The notes below the pieces were generated by a model. The model saw nothing but the letters and a program-made list of their open reading frames with translations, was not told where the DNA came from and did not search any database. This document shows positions 53,625 through 62,120 of a stretch of 64,000 bases of DNA, in pieces; positions within the stretch are counted from its first letter, which is position 1; every line of letters starts with the position of its first letter. The DNA lies in contig NZ_PREZ01000002.1 in the NCBI RefSeq assembly GCF_002926065.1, positions 62,001-126,000 on the forward strand, written 5' to 3'. Position numbers and translations under genes: made by a program. Source of the stretch: Jeotgalibacillus proteolyticus. GTDB lineage: Bacteria > Bacillota > Bacilli > Bacillales > Jeotgalibacillaceae.

Positions 53625-54947
53625 TTAAAGCTTTTCTACTTTTTCTTCCTGTCCGGTCTGACCGTTAATAAATATTCTAAAAGTGTCATCACCGAGTGTA
53701 CCAATGAACTCTCTGCAAAGCACCTCATCGCCTAACTCGTTACTAATTATGGCTAGACGGGATTCCTGAACAGTGAAGTTTGAATGAAGCAGCTTGATAG
53801 CTTCTTCCTCTGAGATTGTCACCTCTCCAACTTCTCTTTCTTCTCCATTCTGCAGATAATCCATTCCAAGGAATCCAATGATGTCACCATTATCCAATGC
53901 AACCTTCATATGAATGGCATCAGAATTAACATAAATATCCTGGGGCTTTAGAAGTCTGATAAATGTCAGCATGGCAATGCCATCTTCCTGGCGGCTGCTT
54001 TCAAGTACCACATCATTATATCCTTGTTCTTTTAAAAATTGGGCTGCTTTTTCTCCTGCATCATAAAGACTTACTTTTTCCTGAGTGATTTCCCTGTCAG
54101 TAAGAAAATACAGAGGGTAGCCTCCCTTGACGGTTAGATCCATATTTACAGCGTTTCCTTCTGCTGTTTCCCAGCTTACTGAATAAAAAGGATAATCGGA
54201 TCCATCCAGACTTTTCGATATATCCATCTGTACATCTTCATCTACCTGAGCAAACTCTTTTGCTTTTTGCATAGCCTGCTCTTCCGTCAGGTCCTCTCCT
54301 GTCAGGTGGGAAAGTGTTTTTCTCCGCTCCTGTACAGATTCCTGCTCAGTTGGTTCAAATGTTTCAAGCGCATATCCCTTTACAGAGCTGTCTACCCCTT
54401 TAAACCCATCAATGACTGCATTGTTTTTAACTTCATCCCCCGTAGCAAGCAGATTCTCAATCTCAATCCATTCAAGATTATCTGCCAAAACCTTAGACTG
54501 GATGTTCCGCAGCTCCTTTTGAAGATCTTCTGACTGGCTGTAAAGTGTTTCGAGTTTTTTATATTCCTCTTCATTTAAAGGAGAAGCTTCAAGATCGCGA
54601 ACTGCAGCCTGATAGCTGAAGTTACCGACCTTAGTTAAAAAATCTTCCATTTCATTAAATGGCAGCAGACCCAAAGGAAGCTGGCCAATATCTGCATGAA
54701 TTAAAGAAGTAAGCCTCCATACTTCCGTTAGAGCAGGCGTTAAATTCTTCCCTGCATTCATCGCAAGCGTTCCGCCAATTTGATCATGCAAAAGGTCCAT
54801 CTGATAATTCATTTCATGAAAAGCCTGCTGGTACTGATTTTCCATGTGGTTTCTGAGCGTCTGTTTTTCCTGCTGCTGATAAGCTCCCCAGGAAACTGCA
54901 GAAAATAATCCGATAAACAGTATTGAAAATAGTAACGTCCTTTTCAT
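53625..54947 (-). CDS. ypeB: Germination protein YpeB
   Basis: 440 residues: one N-terminal membrane helix (about 4-22), an extracellular coiled helical domain (25-200) and PepSY-type repeats in the C-terminal half (GEDLTEEQAMQKAKEFAQV; EVTISEEEAIKLLHSNF). Needed for stability and localisation of SleB in the spore, as known in Bacillus. It directly follows sleB with 17 nt. Confidence 0.93.
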   Translation of the reverse strand: MKRTLLFSILFIGLFSAVSWGAYQQQEKQTLRNHMENQYQQAFHEMNYQMDLLHDQIGGTLAMNAGKNLTPALTEVWRLTSLIHADIGQLPLGLLPFNEMEDFLTKVGNFSYQAAVRDLEASPLNEEEYKKLETLYSQSEDLQKELRNIQSKVLADNLEWIEIENLLATGDEVKNNAVIDGFKGVDSSVKGYALETFEPTEQESVQERRKTLSHLTGEDLTEEQAMQKAKEFAQVDEDVQMDISKSLDGSDYPFYSVSWETAEGNAVNMDLTVKGGYPLYFLTDREITQEKVSLYDAGEKAAQFLKEQGYNDVVLESSRQEDGIAMLTFIRLLKPQDIYVNSDAIHMKVALDNGDIIGFLGMDYLQNGEEREVGEVTISEEEAIKLLHSNFTVQESRLAIISNELGDEVLCREFIGTLGDDTFRIFINGQTGQEEKVEKL

Positions 54948-54964
54948 TTTCTCACTTCCTCATC

Positions 54965-55744
54965 CTATAGGCAGAAGATATGCTGGCCTATTTTCTTAAT
55001 TTGCGGTCTTGACCAAATCCAGTTACTTGTTGCTGTTACCGGATTAAAATAATAGAGAGCATTTTCTGATGGATCCCATCCATTAATGGCATCGATTACT
55101 GCTCTTCTTGCCTGTTCGTTCGGTGTCAGCCAGATTTGGCCGTCTGCTACTGCTGTAAAGGCGAGAGGTTCAAAAATGACCCCTGATGCTGTATTAGGGA
55201 AGGTTGAGCTTTCAATCCTGTTTAAAATAACCGCTGCTACTGCAACCTGGCCGATATAAGGCTCCCCTCTGGCCTCCCCGTAAACAGCGTTTGCCATTAG
55301 CTGAATATCCGTGTCTGAATACCCCGCAGGATATTTTGGTGTTTTTGGAACTGCAGTTTCTCCTTTTTTCACCTGCTGTTCAAGCGGAACACCGCCATAA
55401 TAGGTAAATTTATTACCTTTTTCAATATTGGACCGCACGTAGTTTTCATCGTAATTTGACACATTAACAAGCTTGCTTCTTGTTGTTTCTCCTGCTAGAC
55501 CATCAATATCCAGCCCGTAATCCTGCTGAAAATTGCGCAGCGCCCAATAAGTTCCCCAGCCGAAATCACCGTCAATCGCTCCCTCATAGTAGCCTATGTA
55601 TTGAAGCCTTGCCTGAAGTTCAATTACATCATCGCCAAATGCTCCGCGCTGAATCGTCTGGCCGCTAAAAGCGGTGGATTCTGGTACGATAAATTGACCC
55701 TGAAGGATCATCATTAGCACGATCAGCAAACCGTATTTCTTCAT
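54965..55744 (-). CDS. sleB: Spore cortex-lytic enzyme SleB
   Basis: Lytic transglycosylase that digests cortex peptidoglycan at germination. 259 residues, shorter than the about 305 of B. subtilis. Signal peptide (1-27), peptidoglycan-binding repeat (RGAFGDDVIELQARLQYIGYY...), short linker, Hydrolase_2 domain with catalytic E157 in NAVYGEARGEPYIGQVAVAAVILNR. The linker is short, which accounts for the length. SD ATGGAGG. Confidence 0.95.
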   Translation of the reverse strand: MKKYGLLIVLMMILQGQFIVPESTAFSGQTIQRGAFGDDVIELQARLQYIGYYEGAIDGDFGWGTYWALRNFQQDYGLDIDGLAGETTRSKLVNVSNYDENYVRSNIEKGNKFTYYGGVPLEQQVKKGETAVPKTPKYPAGYSDTDIQLMANAVYGEARGEPYIGQVAVAAVILNRIESSTFPNTASGVIFEPLAFTAVADGQIWLTPNEQARRAVIDAINGWDPSENALYYFNPVTATSNWIWSRPQIKKIGQHIFCL

Positions 55745-55782
55745 GTCCTGCCTCCATTCTGCACAAATAATTAATTCGGAGT

Positions 55783-55813
55783 TAGTTTAAACTGGATACG
55801 ATCAACCTATACA
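55783..55813 (-). promoter_or_regulatory. Candidate sigma-G promoter of sleB
   Basis: Minus strand TGTATA (55808-55813), 18 nt, TAAACTA (55783-55789), a partial match to the sigma-G pattern known for sleB. Confidence 0.3.
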
Positions 55814-55824
55814 TCCAATTAAAA

Positions 55825-55860
55825 AAGGCCGGATCATTTAATATAATGACCAGCCTTTTT
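55825..55860 (-). terminator. Intrinsic terminator of prsW
   Basis: Long imperfect stem AAAAGGCTGGTCATT/AATGATCCGGCCTTTT (one bulge) with T-run on the minus strand, at the prsW stop. Confidence 0.75.
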
Positions 55861-56527
55861 AGCCCAGCTGTCTGTGATGCAGCTCGGTTAAGATATGCGC
55901 TTTTTTTACTTTCCATAATCCAAACCACCATAAAAACAGCATGAAGGGAATAATAAAATAAACCCAGTTGTTAAAGCTTAATATAATGAAATCATATAAA
56001 CTGTGAAGCCCTACCGGTACAGCAATTGAGTAAAATAAAAATCTTCTTTTTTTTACCTTTGGAGAAAACTTAGCTTTTCCAGTGTAATAGCCCATTATTA
56101 CGCCAAATAGAGCATGGCTTGATACAGGAAGGAGAGCTCTTCCAAAAGCGGTTTCCAATCCATTAGCTGCTAAATACAGAACATTTTCAAATGTAGCAAA
56201 ACCAAGGGATACAGCAGCACCATACACAATTCCATCATATGGCTCGTCAAATTCCACCAGGTGGAAAATAAAAAAGTATAAAATAAACCATTTAAAAAAT
56301 TCTTCCAACAGTCCGTACTGTAGAAATGAACGAAAAAATATCGTCGAAAATATTTGTTCTGATTCAAGCACATATTGAACAAACATGATTGGAAATGTTA
56401 CGGATAAACCCAGTAAAAAAGCTCTGAGAACAGTCCGTACAGGTTCTGTTCCATATTGGTCCCTTAAATAAAAATAGCTGAGCAATGCCAGACCCGGTGC
56501 TATTGCCGCTGAAATAATGGCAATCAT
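55859..56527 (-). CDS. prsW: PrsW glutamic-type intramembrane protease
   Basis: In B. subtilis, cuts anti-sigma-W RsiW at site 1. 222 residues with six to seven membrane helices. Catalytic signature [12 protein letters not shown], plus [24 protein letters not shown] and [16 protein letters not shown] and the late GLHSLYDF. The ATG at 56527 has SD AGAGGC 7 nt upstream and matches the family start; the frame to 56545 is longer by six residues. Divergent from ansA. Confidence 0.93.
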   Translation of the reverse strand: MIAIISAAIAPGLALLSYFYLRDQYGTEPVRTVLRAFLLGLSVTFPIMFVQYVLESEQIFSTIFFRSFLQYGLLEEFFKWFILYFFIFHLVEFDEPYDGIVYGAAVSLGFATFENVLYLAANGLETAFGRALLPVSSHALFGVIMGYYTGKAKFSPKVKKRRFLFYSIAVPVGLHSLYDFIILSFNNWVYFIIPFMLFLWWFGLWKVKKAHILTELHHRQLG

Positions 56528-56614
56528 AAAAGTGCCTCTTTTCAATCTGTTTTTATAATCGTATCATGTAGTAGAAATGTTGAACATAGTGAAACGAGTC
56601 TGGGAGGAAACCTT

Positions 56615-57586
56615 ATGCCAAAAAAATCTATTTTACTTATTCATACTGGAGGAACTATTTCGATGGCGGAGGATCAAAGCGGCGCAGTGGTACCGGGCGA
56701 AAGCAATCCCGTTGTTGAGCAATCAGCACAAATAAGTGATTATGCCGACTTAATTGTGGAAGCGCCATTTACTCTTCCCTCGCCTCATATTACGCCAGAT
56801 CATATGCTCCAAATAAAGCAGCTGATCGAAAAATACTATTTGGAATCAGGAATTGATGGTGTCGTAGTTACGCACGGTACAGACACACTCGAAGAAACGG
56901 CCTATTTTCTTGATCTGACTGTTCGCTTATCTATTCCAATGGTCTTAACCGGAGCAATGAGGTCATCTAATGAAATTGGATCAGACGGACTTTATAATCT
57001 TATAAGCTCTGTTCGGGTTGCCTGCAGTGATGAAGCATACGGAAAAGGTGTTCTTGTCGTGCTGAACGATGAAATACATACCGCTGTAAATGTAACAAAA
57101 ACACACGCAAGTAACGTATCCACCTTTCAAAGTCCTCAGTATGGTCCGATTGGAATTGTTACAAAAGGCGGAGTAATGTTCCACCATACACCTAAGTCTG
57201 ATGTGAAATATACATTGACAGAAGCGGACAAAAAAGTTGCTATCTTAAAAGCCTATGCCGGGATGGATTCAAAACTTTTTTCAAGCTTGCACGACCTTGG
57301 CTTTGACGGAGTTGTGATTGAAGCGCTGGGACAAGGCAACCTGCCACCTGATACGATAAAAGGGATTAAGCATTTAATCAGCAAAAAAATCCCAGTGGTA
57401 CTCGTCTCCCGTTGTTTTAACGGCATTGCACAGGATGTTTACGGATATGACGGAGGCGGACGGCAGTTAAAAGAACTTGGTGTTATTTTTTCAAACGGTC
57501 TCAATGGCCAAAAAGCACGGCTGAAATTAATGATTGGCCTCGCCCAATCTAATGATCACGCCTTTATTTCAAGAATGTTTAAATAG
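56615..57586 (+). CDS. ansA: Type I L-asparaginase
   Basis: Hydrolyses asparagine to aspartate and ammonia; cytoplasmic. 323 residues: LLIHTGGTISMAED (first nucleophile Thr), VVTHGTDTLEETAYFLDL (second Thr and Asp-Thr), TGAMRSSNEIGSDG, and VVIEALGQGNLPPDT. SD GGGAGG. Lies between prsW and ypdA, where B. subtilis has gudB instead. Confidence 0.94.
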   Translation: MPKKSILLIHTGGTISMAEDQSGAVVPGESNPVVEQSAQISDYADLIVEAPFTLPSPHITPDHMLQIKQLIEKYYLESGIDGVVVTHGTDTLEETAYFLDLTVRLSIPMVLTGAMRSSNEIGSDGLYNLISSVRVACSDEAYGKGVLVVLNDEIHTAVNVTKTHASNVSTFQSPQYGPIGIVTKGGVMFHHTPKSDVKYTLTEADKKVAILKAYAGMDSKLFSSLHDLGFDGVVIEALGQGNLPPDTIKGIKHLISKKIPVVLVSRCFNGIAQDVYGYDGGGRQLKELGVIFSNGLNGQKARLKLMIGLAQSNDHAFISRMFK

Positions 57587-57598
57587 GCTGAAATAAAC

Positions 57599-57637
57599 AA
57601 AAGCCTTTTCCTCATTTAATGGAAAAGGCTTTTTTAT
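57599..57637 (+). terminator. Bidirectional terminator between ansA and ypdA
   Basis: 13-bp perfect stem AAAAGCCTTTTCC/GGAAAAGGCTTTT flanked by A and T runs; serves the convergent genes. Confidence 0.9.
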
Positions 57638-57642
57638 TGATT

Positions 57643-58608
57643 TTATGCTTCTTTTTTTGAAATGGAATTTGCAATTTGTTCACCATGAAAACGGCCGTTT
57701 TCAATAAATATTTCATTGGCATTATTACCAGCCGCAATTACTCCTGCAATGTAAATACCTTCTTCATTGGTCTCCATCGTTTCAGGATGATGAAGAGGGC
57801 GGCCTGATTCTTCATCTATTCCAACATTCATATTTCTAAGGAAATCGTGGTCAGGGTGATAGCCAATCATCGCAAATACAAAATCATTTTTTAACTTAAA
57901 ATTCTTGCCATGCTGTGAATAATAGAGGAACTCTTTATCAATTTTTGTCACACTTGCTTCAAAATGAAGAGTGATCAAATCATTTTTTACAAGGGCTTCA
58001 AACTGAGGAAGAATCCACGGTTTTACACTTGGAGAATACGATTCACCTCTGTAAATGACGGTGACTCTTGCTCCTGCCTTTTCCAACTCAATTGCGGCAT
58101 CCACAGCAGAATTTTTCCCGCCAATAATCGCAACATCTGTATCAAAATAAGGGTGTGCCTCTTTAAAATAATGCGAGACCTTTGGAAGATTGTCTCCAGG
58201 GACACATAATGAGTTTGGATGATCGTAATACCCGGTTGCAATCACGATGTAATCAGCTGTATAAGATCTTTTTGAGGTTTTTACTTTAAAGTGCTGATCA
58301 GTTTTGTTAATAGCCTCTACTTTTTCAAACCGGTTGATTCGAATTTGTTCTCTCTTTGCGACCTCTCTATAATAAACCAGCGCCTGGTTACGTTTAGGTT
58401 TATGCTCTTCAATAATGAATGGTACATTTCCAATTGAAAGCTTTTCACTTGATGAAAAAAATGTCTGATGAGTAGGATATTCAAAAATGGTATTAACTAC
58501 ATTGCCTTTTTCTATAATTAAGGCTTCTATCCCCTTTTTTTTCAAGGCAATAGCTGTAGCCAAACCACATGGTCCTCCTCCTACAATAATAACTTTTTCA
58601 TGCTCCAC
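57643..58608 (-). CDS. ypdA: Bacillithiol disulfide reductase YpdA (Bdr)
   Basis: FAD/NADPH flavoenzyme that reduces bacillithiol disulfide. 321 residues: FAD motif VGGGPCGLATAIAL, in which Cys14 is the conserved family cysteine; NADPH motif IIGGKNSAVDAAIEL; ATGYYDHP; and C-terminal GIYIAGVIAAGNNANEIFIENGR. GTG start with AGGAG 9 nt upstream. It complements bshA/bshB1 elsewhere in the window. Confidence 0.94.
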   Translation of the reverse strand: MEHEKVIIVGGGPCGLATAIALKKKGIEALIIEKGNVVNTIFEYPTHQTFFSSSEKLSIGNVPFIIEEHKPKRNQALVYYREVAKREQIRINRFEKVEAINKTDQHFKVKTSKRSYTADYIVIATGYYDHPNSLCVPGDNLPKVSHYFKEAHPYFDTDVAIIGGKNSAVDAAIELEKAGARVTVIYRGESYSPSVKPWILPQFEALVKNDLITLHFEASVTKIDKEFLYYSQHGKNFKLKNDFVFAMIGYHPDHDFLRNMNVGIDEESGRPLHHPETMETNEEGIYIAGVIAAGNNANEIFIENGRFHGEQIANSISKKEA

Positions 58609-58665
58609 TATGCTTCACTCCTGCCAATTTACGGTGGTTCGGGAGAAAGTCCCCTGTCTCGTTCT

Positions 58666-58694
58666 ATGATAGGTGATTCAAAAGCTGATTTCAA
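58666..58694 (-). promoter_or_regulatory. Sigma-A promoter of ypdA
   Basis: Minus strand TTGAAA (58689-58694), 17-nt spacer, TATCAT (58666-58671). Confidence 0.6.
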
Positions 58695-58700
58695 CGAATG

Positions 58701-58747
58701 AGCCTTCTTTGCTCCATGCCCCACAAAAATCGGAATCAAAAGAAGGC
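58701..58747. repeat. 10-bp inverted repeat upstream of the ypdA promoter
   Basis: AGCCTTCTTT (58701-58710) and AAAGAAGGCT (58738-58747) are perfect reverse complements 27 bp apart, 6 bp upstream of the ypdA -35. Could be a regulator site or the remnant of a terminator; no T-run. Confidence 0.4.
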
Positions 58748-58793
58748 TAGTATGTATTTTTTGACCTTTTTAAAGTAAAACCTGTATGTATAA

Positions 58794-58840
58794 CGCAATG
58801 AATAACTTGCGGACTAAGGCGCCAGCAAGTGGTCATTGCG
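58794..58840. repeat. Nested inverted repeat (cruciform-like) at the 3' end of the MerR gene
   Basis: Outer arm CGCAATGA/TCATTGCG (58794-58801, 58833-58840), inner arm ACTTGC/GCAAGT (58804-58809, 58825-58830) and the palindrome GGCGCC in the loop. It ends one base before the stop codon at 58842. No U-tract, so not a classical terminator. Confidence 0.5.
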
Positions 58841-58841
58841 C

Positions 58842-59744
58842 TTATACTCTATCCATCAGCCATTGTTCCCAATCATCCTTTGTAATGCCGACAATATGAT
58901 TTGAGTATGATTTCCTTTCATCAGATTGAAGGGAATCCACTGCAAATCCGCCAATTCCTATTGAAAGCTTTTTGTGTTCTTTTTTTAGCCGGTCTATTAA
59001 AGATAGAGCCTTTGGCAAATTGTCAGTAAGCGTGCAGGACAAAAATAAAAAACTTGGCTCAACTGTCTCAAGGACTATATCAATATCTCCTTCTTTAATA
59101 CTTGTTCCTAAGTAAATAACCTCAAAGCCTTTTCTTCTGACGTATAATGTAAAAATGAGCAATCCTAATTCATGCCATTCACCGGGTGCGCAAACAGCTA
59201 CCACTTTCGGAAGCAGTCCATTATGAGGGAAGGAGTGCATTAATATTCCAATCCTTGAACGAAGAATTGACGTTGCAAAATGCTCGTGCGCTGTAGTAAT
59301 CTTTTTCTCTTCCCACAGCCGACCGATCCTCACCAATACAGAACCAAGTATATCGATTAAAACCTTATCAATTGTATAAAGCGAAAAAGCCTGATTGATT
59401 AATTCATGTGATTTTGATTCATCAAAGCGAAGCAATGCTTCAATTAAATCATCCTGATACATTTCAACCCTGTCTTGTAACCCATTTGCCGGATCTTTAT
59501 AACTTTCTTTATTTTGCTCCAGGAGCACAACTGCCTGACTAATGGTAAAGCCGGCATTTACCTTATTAACCAGCCATTTTAATTTCCTTACATGTTCATC
59601 TGTATATAAGCGGTGTCCGGATTCATTTCGTACAGGTTCTATGATCTGGTAGCGCCTTTCCCATGCCCGCATAGTGCCCGGTTGAATGCCAACCATTGTG
59701 GAGACAGCTTTTATATTATATTTTCCTTCTTCAACAGCCATCAT
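58842..59744 (-). CDS. CarH/LitR-type MerR regulator with cobalamin-binding domain
   Basis: 300 residues. N-terminal MerR helix-turn-helix (YNIKAVSTMVGIQPGTMRAWERRYQII, 9-35), a helical cap and a C-terminal Rossmann B12 domain. All hallmark residues of the adenosylcobalamin photoreceptors CarH/LitR are present: W144-x9-E154-H155 above the corrin, and E189-W-H191-E-L-G with H191 as the lower ligand; later FLFLSCTLTDNL and GIGGFAV. Inference: a light- and B12-dependent repressor. The ATG at 59744 (SD AAGGGGG) or the next ATG at 59741 is the start. No crt genes lie nearby. Confidence 0.85.
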   Translation of the reverse strand: MMAVEEGKYNIKAVSTMVGIQPGTMRAWERRYQIIEPVRNESGHRLYTDEHVRKLKWLVNKVNAGFTISQAVVLLEQNKESYKDPANGLQDRVEMYQDDLIEALLRFDESKSHELINQAFSLYTIDKVLIDILGSVLVRIGRLWEEKKITTAHEHFATSILRSRIGILMHSFPHNGLLPKVVAVCAPGEWHELGLLIFTLYVRRKGFEVIYLGTSIKEGDIDIVLETVEPSFLFLSCTLTDNLPKALSLIDRLKKEHKKLSIGIGGFAVDSLQSDERKSYSNHIVGITKDDWEQWLMDRV

Positions 59745-59777
59745 CGTTGCCCCCTTGCGACTCAGTTCTTCATACAA

Positions 59778-59815
59778 ATTATAGCCCTGGAACCTGCTTG
59801 TGTAAACTTTGTATA
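59778..59815 (-). promoter_or_regulatory. Strong promoter of the CarH/LitR-like gene with operator-like half-sites
   Basis: Minus strand TTTACA (59801-59806), 17-nt spacer, TATAAT (59778-59783). TATACAAAG (59807-59815) lies directly before the -35, whose own TTTACACAAG resembles it, and an inverted copy (ATACAAA, 59772-59778) overlaps the -10. CarH proteins recognise repeats containing TnTACA, so autoregulation is plausible. Confidence 0.55.
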
Positions 59816-59840
59816 GGTTTTATATAACGCAGATACTTTT

Positions 59841-60611
59841 TTACCTATTGTTCAGGTTTTTGAGAGTAATAAAATGTGTTTCCGGTGCTGCACCAAGTCT
59901 TATGGGAAAAGCGGATGTACCATAGCCATTACTGATCAAGTGGATTGTTGATCCGGATTTTTTTAGCCCGCCAAGCTCATATGGACCCATCCCAAAAATT
60001 CTTATCTGTCCGCCGTGCGTATGACCACTAAGAATAAGTATCACTTTTCTATCCTTTGGAATTTCTTCTATCACGCCTCTTGGGTCGTGACTGATCAGAA
60101 TGATAGGATCATGGCAGTTGACATAGGAGAGAGCGAGCGCAACATCATCCTTTTCAGAGCTCGCATCCCCAATGCCGGCAAGCCAAAGAGGATGACCATC
60201 CTCTTCCTTCAGTTTTACTGCACTGTTTTCAAGAACTGTAACATGACATCGATCAAAAATTTCGTTCAGTTTGATTCTGTCAACTTCCTCATCATTGTTA
60301 CCATACACAAAATACAAAGGCCCTTTTTGCGACAGCTGCTTCAGATTTTCTTCAACCCTGGATAAAGGCATCCCTTTTTCAACAAGGTCCCCACCAATTA
60401 TCACAGCGTCTGCGCTTGGAATGGCGGCGATAAAGCGGTCTGAAAGAACCCGGCGGTGAACATCTGAAATAAAAAAAATAGTTGATTTCTTTTTAAAAGA
60501 ATAGTGCTCGAGCTCAAGCGTTTTGTAATCAATATTATTTTCAAATGCCCTTTTAACCATGTAAGCGCCAAATGTTATCCCCAATAGAAATAAACCTGCT
60601 AGTTTTTTCAT
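59841..60611 (-). CDS. ypbG: YpbG-like membrane-anchored metallophosphoesterase
   Basis: 256 residues: N-terminal membrane anchor (about 3-20), then a calcineurin-like fold with D50-x-H52 (ISDVHRR), GGDLVEKG (D75), YGNNDEE (N105/N106), ILISHDP and SGHTHGGQ. All metal ligands are present. Substrate unknown; YkuE-type relatives are also membrane-associated. The ATG at 60611 has SD AGGTGGAG; the frame to 60656 is not supported and would reach the upstream terminator. Confidence 0.88.
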   Translation of the reverse strand: MKKLAGLFLLGITFGAYMVKRAFENNIDYKTLELEHYSFKKKSTIFFISDVHRRVLSDRFIAAIPSADAVIIGGDLVEKGMPLSRVEENLKQLSQKGPLYFVYGNNDEEVDRIKLNEIFDRCHVTVLENSAVKLKEEDGHPLWLAGIGDASSEKDDVALALSYVNCHDPIILISHDPRGVIEEIPKDRKVILILSGHTHGGQIRIFGMGPYELGGLKKSGSTIHLISNGYGTSAFPIRLGAAPETHFITLKNLNNR

Positions 60612-60656
60612 TTTTTTCTCCACCTGTTCTGCCTGCTCGAATACGGCTTTTAACAT

Positions 60657-60691
60657 AAAAACATTTCCTCTGCTTTTAGCAGAGGAAATGT
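60657..60691 (-). terminator. Intrinsic terminator of the CBS-domain gene
   Basis: 13-bp perfect stem ACATTTCCTCTGC/GCAGAGGAAATGT with TTTTT on the minus strand. Confidence 0.88.
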
Positions 60692-60697
60692 GCTGGT

Positions 60698-61330
60698 TTA
60701 ATCTTCTTTTATATCCAATATTCTAAAACCCGATTTTTCAAGTTTTTTAAGGAATTTATCTACATTATCCCTTTTTTCAATCTTTAAGACGATTCTTCTC
60801 ACAAGCTTATCTGTTTCATCAAACGTAACAAGGGAAATAACCGATTCGTGAAATTGCTGAATAATATCCGCAAGTCTTGAGATTCTTCCTTCTGTCTCAA
60901 CGGATGTAAAAGCGATACGTATTCCTTTTTTATGCATTCCAAACGCACTTTGAAACTGATTCAGTACATCATAGCGGGTGACAATTCCCATAAATTCCCC
61001 TTGTCCATCCACAACACTTAATAAAGGAAAATCATTTAATTCGTAAAGCGTGGTTTCGAATATTTCATCTCCCTTTAAAAATTTTTCTTTAAAGGTGGCA
61101 ATATCCTCCGCGGTTTTTGACTCATAAAATTCTTCTTTTGAAAGACCAGATTCAAAATAAGCCTGATAAACATGATACCGGGTAACAACTCCCGAATATT
61201 GACTTCCATTAAGTACAGGGATCCCGTCAATTCCATATTTTTCCAATAAGGTAATTACATTTTTAATTGATTCCGAAGCCTGTACAGTATAACACTTGGT
61301 TTTAGGCACCATGGCACTTTTAACAAACAT
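60698..61330 (-). CDS. CBS-pair protein with C-terminal ACT-like domain
   Basis: 210 residues. Two CBS domains (about 3-58 and 72-128; IPVLNGSQYSGVVTRYHVY and LLSVVDGQGEFMGIVTRYDVL), followed by a ferredoxin-fold ACT-like segment (about 135-205; IRIAFTSVETEGRISRLADIIQQF). Such proteins sense adenine nucleotides or other ligands; the target is unknown and I do not recognise a specific gene. The ATG at 61330 has SD TGAGGTGA. Its own terminator suggests a separate unit. Confidence 0.8.
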   Translation of the reverse strand: MFVKSAMVPKTKCYTVQASESIKNVITLLEKYGIDGIPVLNGSQYSGVVTRYHVYQAYFESGLSKEEFYESKTAEDIATFKEKFLKGDEIFETTLYELNDFPLLSVVDGQGEFMGIVTRYDVLNQFQSAFGMHKKGIRIAFTSVETEGRISRLADIIQQFHESVISLVTFDETDKLVRRIVLKIEKRDNVDKFLKKLEKSGFRILDIKED

Positions 61331-61412
61331 TATCTTCACCTCATAATTTAGGGTCTCTTTTTTAACATTCGATAGTTAAGTGGTTTTTCCTGCTTGCGGA
61401 AAAATTATTCTG

Positions 61413-62102
61413 TTACTGGGAAGGGATTTTTAACACCTGTCCTTCATGTATATCATTGCTTCCCAAGCCGTTCATTTGTCTGATTTCATCCACTCTGTCA
61501 CCAGTGCCGAAGTAATTTACCGATATTCTGTATAAGGTTTCGCTTGCCTGCACAACATGAGTTGCAGCAGCGGGCTCTTCTTCAACGGTTTCCTCAGGCG
61601 CTTCCTGCTCTTCGATCACTTCTTCGACCTCTGTTTCTGCAGCAGGTTCTTCTTCGACCGCTGGCTCCTCAGCTTCTTCCGGCTCTTCTTCTAATACAGG
61701 TTCTTCTGCTGTTACAGGTTCTTCTTCCGGCTCTTCTGTCACAGCCGGTTCATTCGTTTCAGGAGGCTCCTCCTCAGCAGGTGTCTCGGTGTTTGCTCTT
61801 TGGTCATTTCTGTCAACCTGCACTGTGTTATCCCTGTCAATTGTTGCACTTGGAATCCCATTGTCGCCTTTAAATATTGTTAACGATAATAGAGTGACCG
61901 TAAGCGGGAGCAGCACGAATAAAGCTAGCAGGACCCGAATTAATGGAAAAGGTTTTTTTTGAGCTGCTTTTTCTTCTCTTTTCTTATTTTGCAGCTCAAG
62001 TCTGGAGGCTGTTCCATTATCTTCGATTTTTTCTTCTTTATCCTTGGTTTTTAATTCCTGCCGGGTTTTATTTGCCTGGTCACGATAAGGATCTCTTTTC
62101 AT
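61413..62102 (-). CDS. ypbE: YpbE-like LysM protein
   Basis: 229 residues: very polar cytoplasmic head (1-48), one membrane helix (about 50-75), a long Glu/Pro/Ala-rich spacer (about 95-180, EEP and EEPAVEE runs) and a C-terminal LysM domain (about 183-229; HVVQASETLYRISVNYFGTGDRVDEIRQMNGL) that binds peptidoglycan. Cell-envelope role inferred. SD AAGGGG. A short hairpin without T-run lies just downstream at 61384-61404. Confidence 0.87.
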   Translation of the reverse strand: MKRDPYRDQANKTRQELKTKDKEEKIEDNGTASRLELQNKKREEKAAQKKPFPLIRVLLALFVLLPLTVTLLSLTIFKGDNGIPSATIDRDNTVQVDRNDQRANTETPAEEEPPETNEPAVTEEPEEEPVTAEEPVLEEEPEEAEEPAVEEEPAAETEVEEVIEEQEAPEETVEEEPAAATHVVQASETLYRISVNYFGTGDRVDEIRQMNGLGSNDIHEGQVLKIPSQ

Positions 62103-62120
62103 GTAATTCCCCTTCTTTTT

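Noticed and set aside
61544-61873. Leu/Gln/Pro-rich plus-strand ORF opposite ypbE
   Set aside because: Reverse reading of the Glu/Pro spacer of YpbE.
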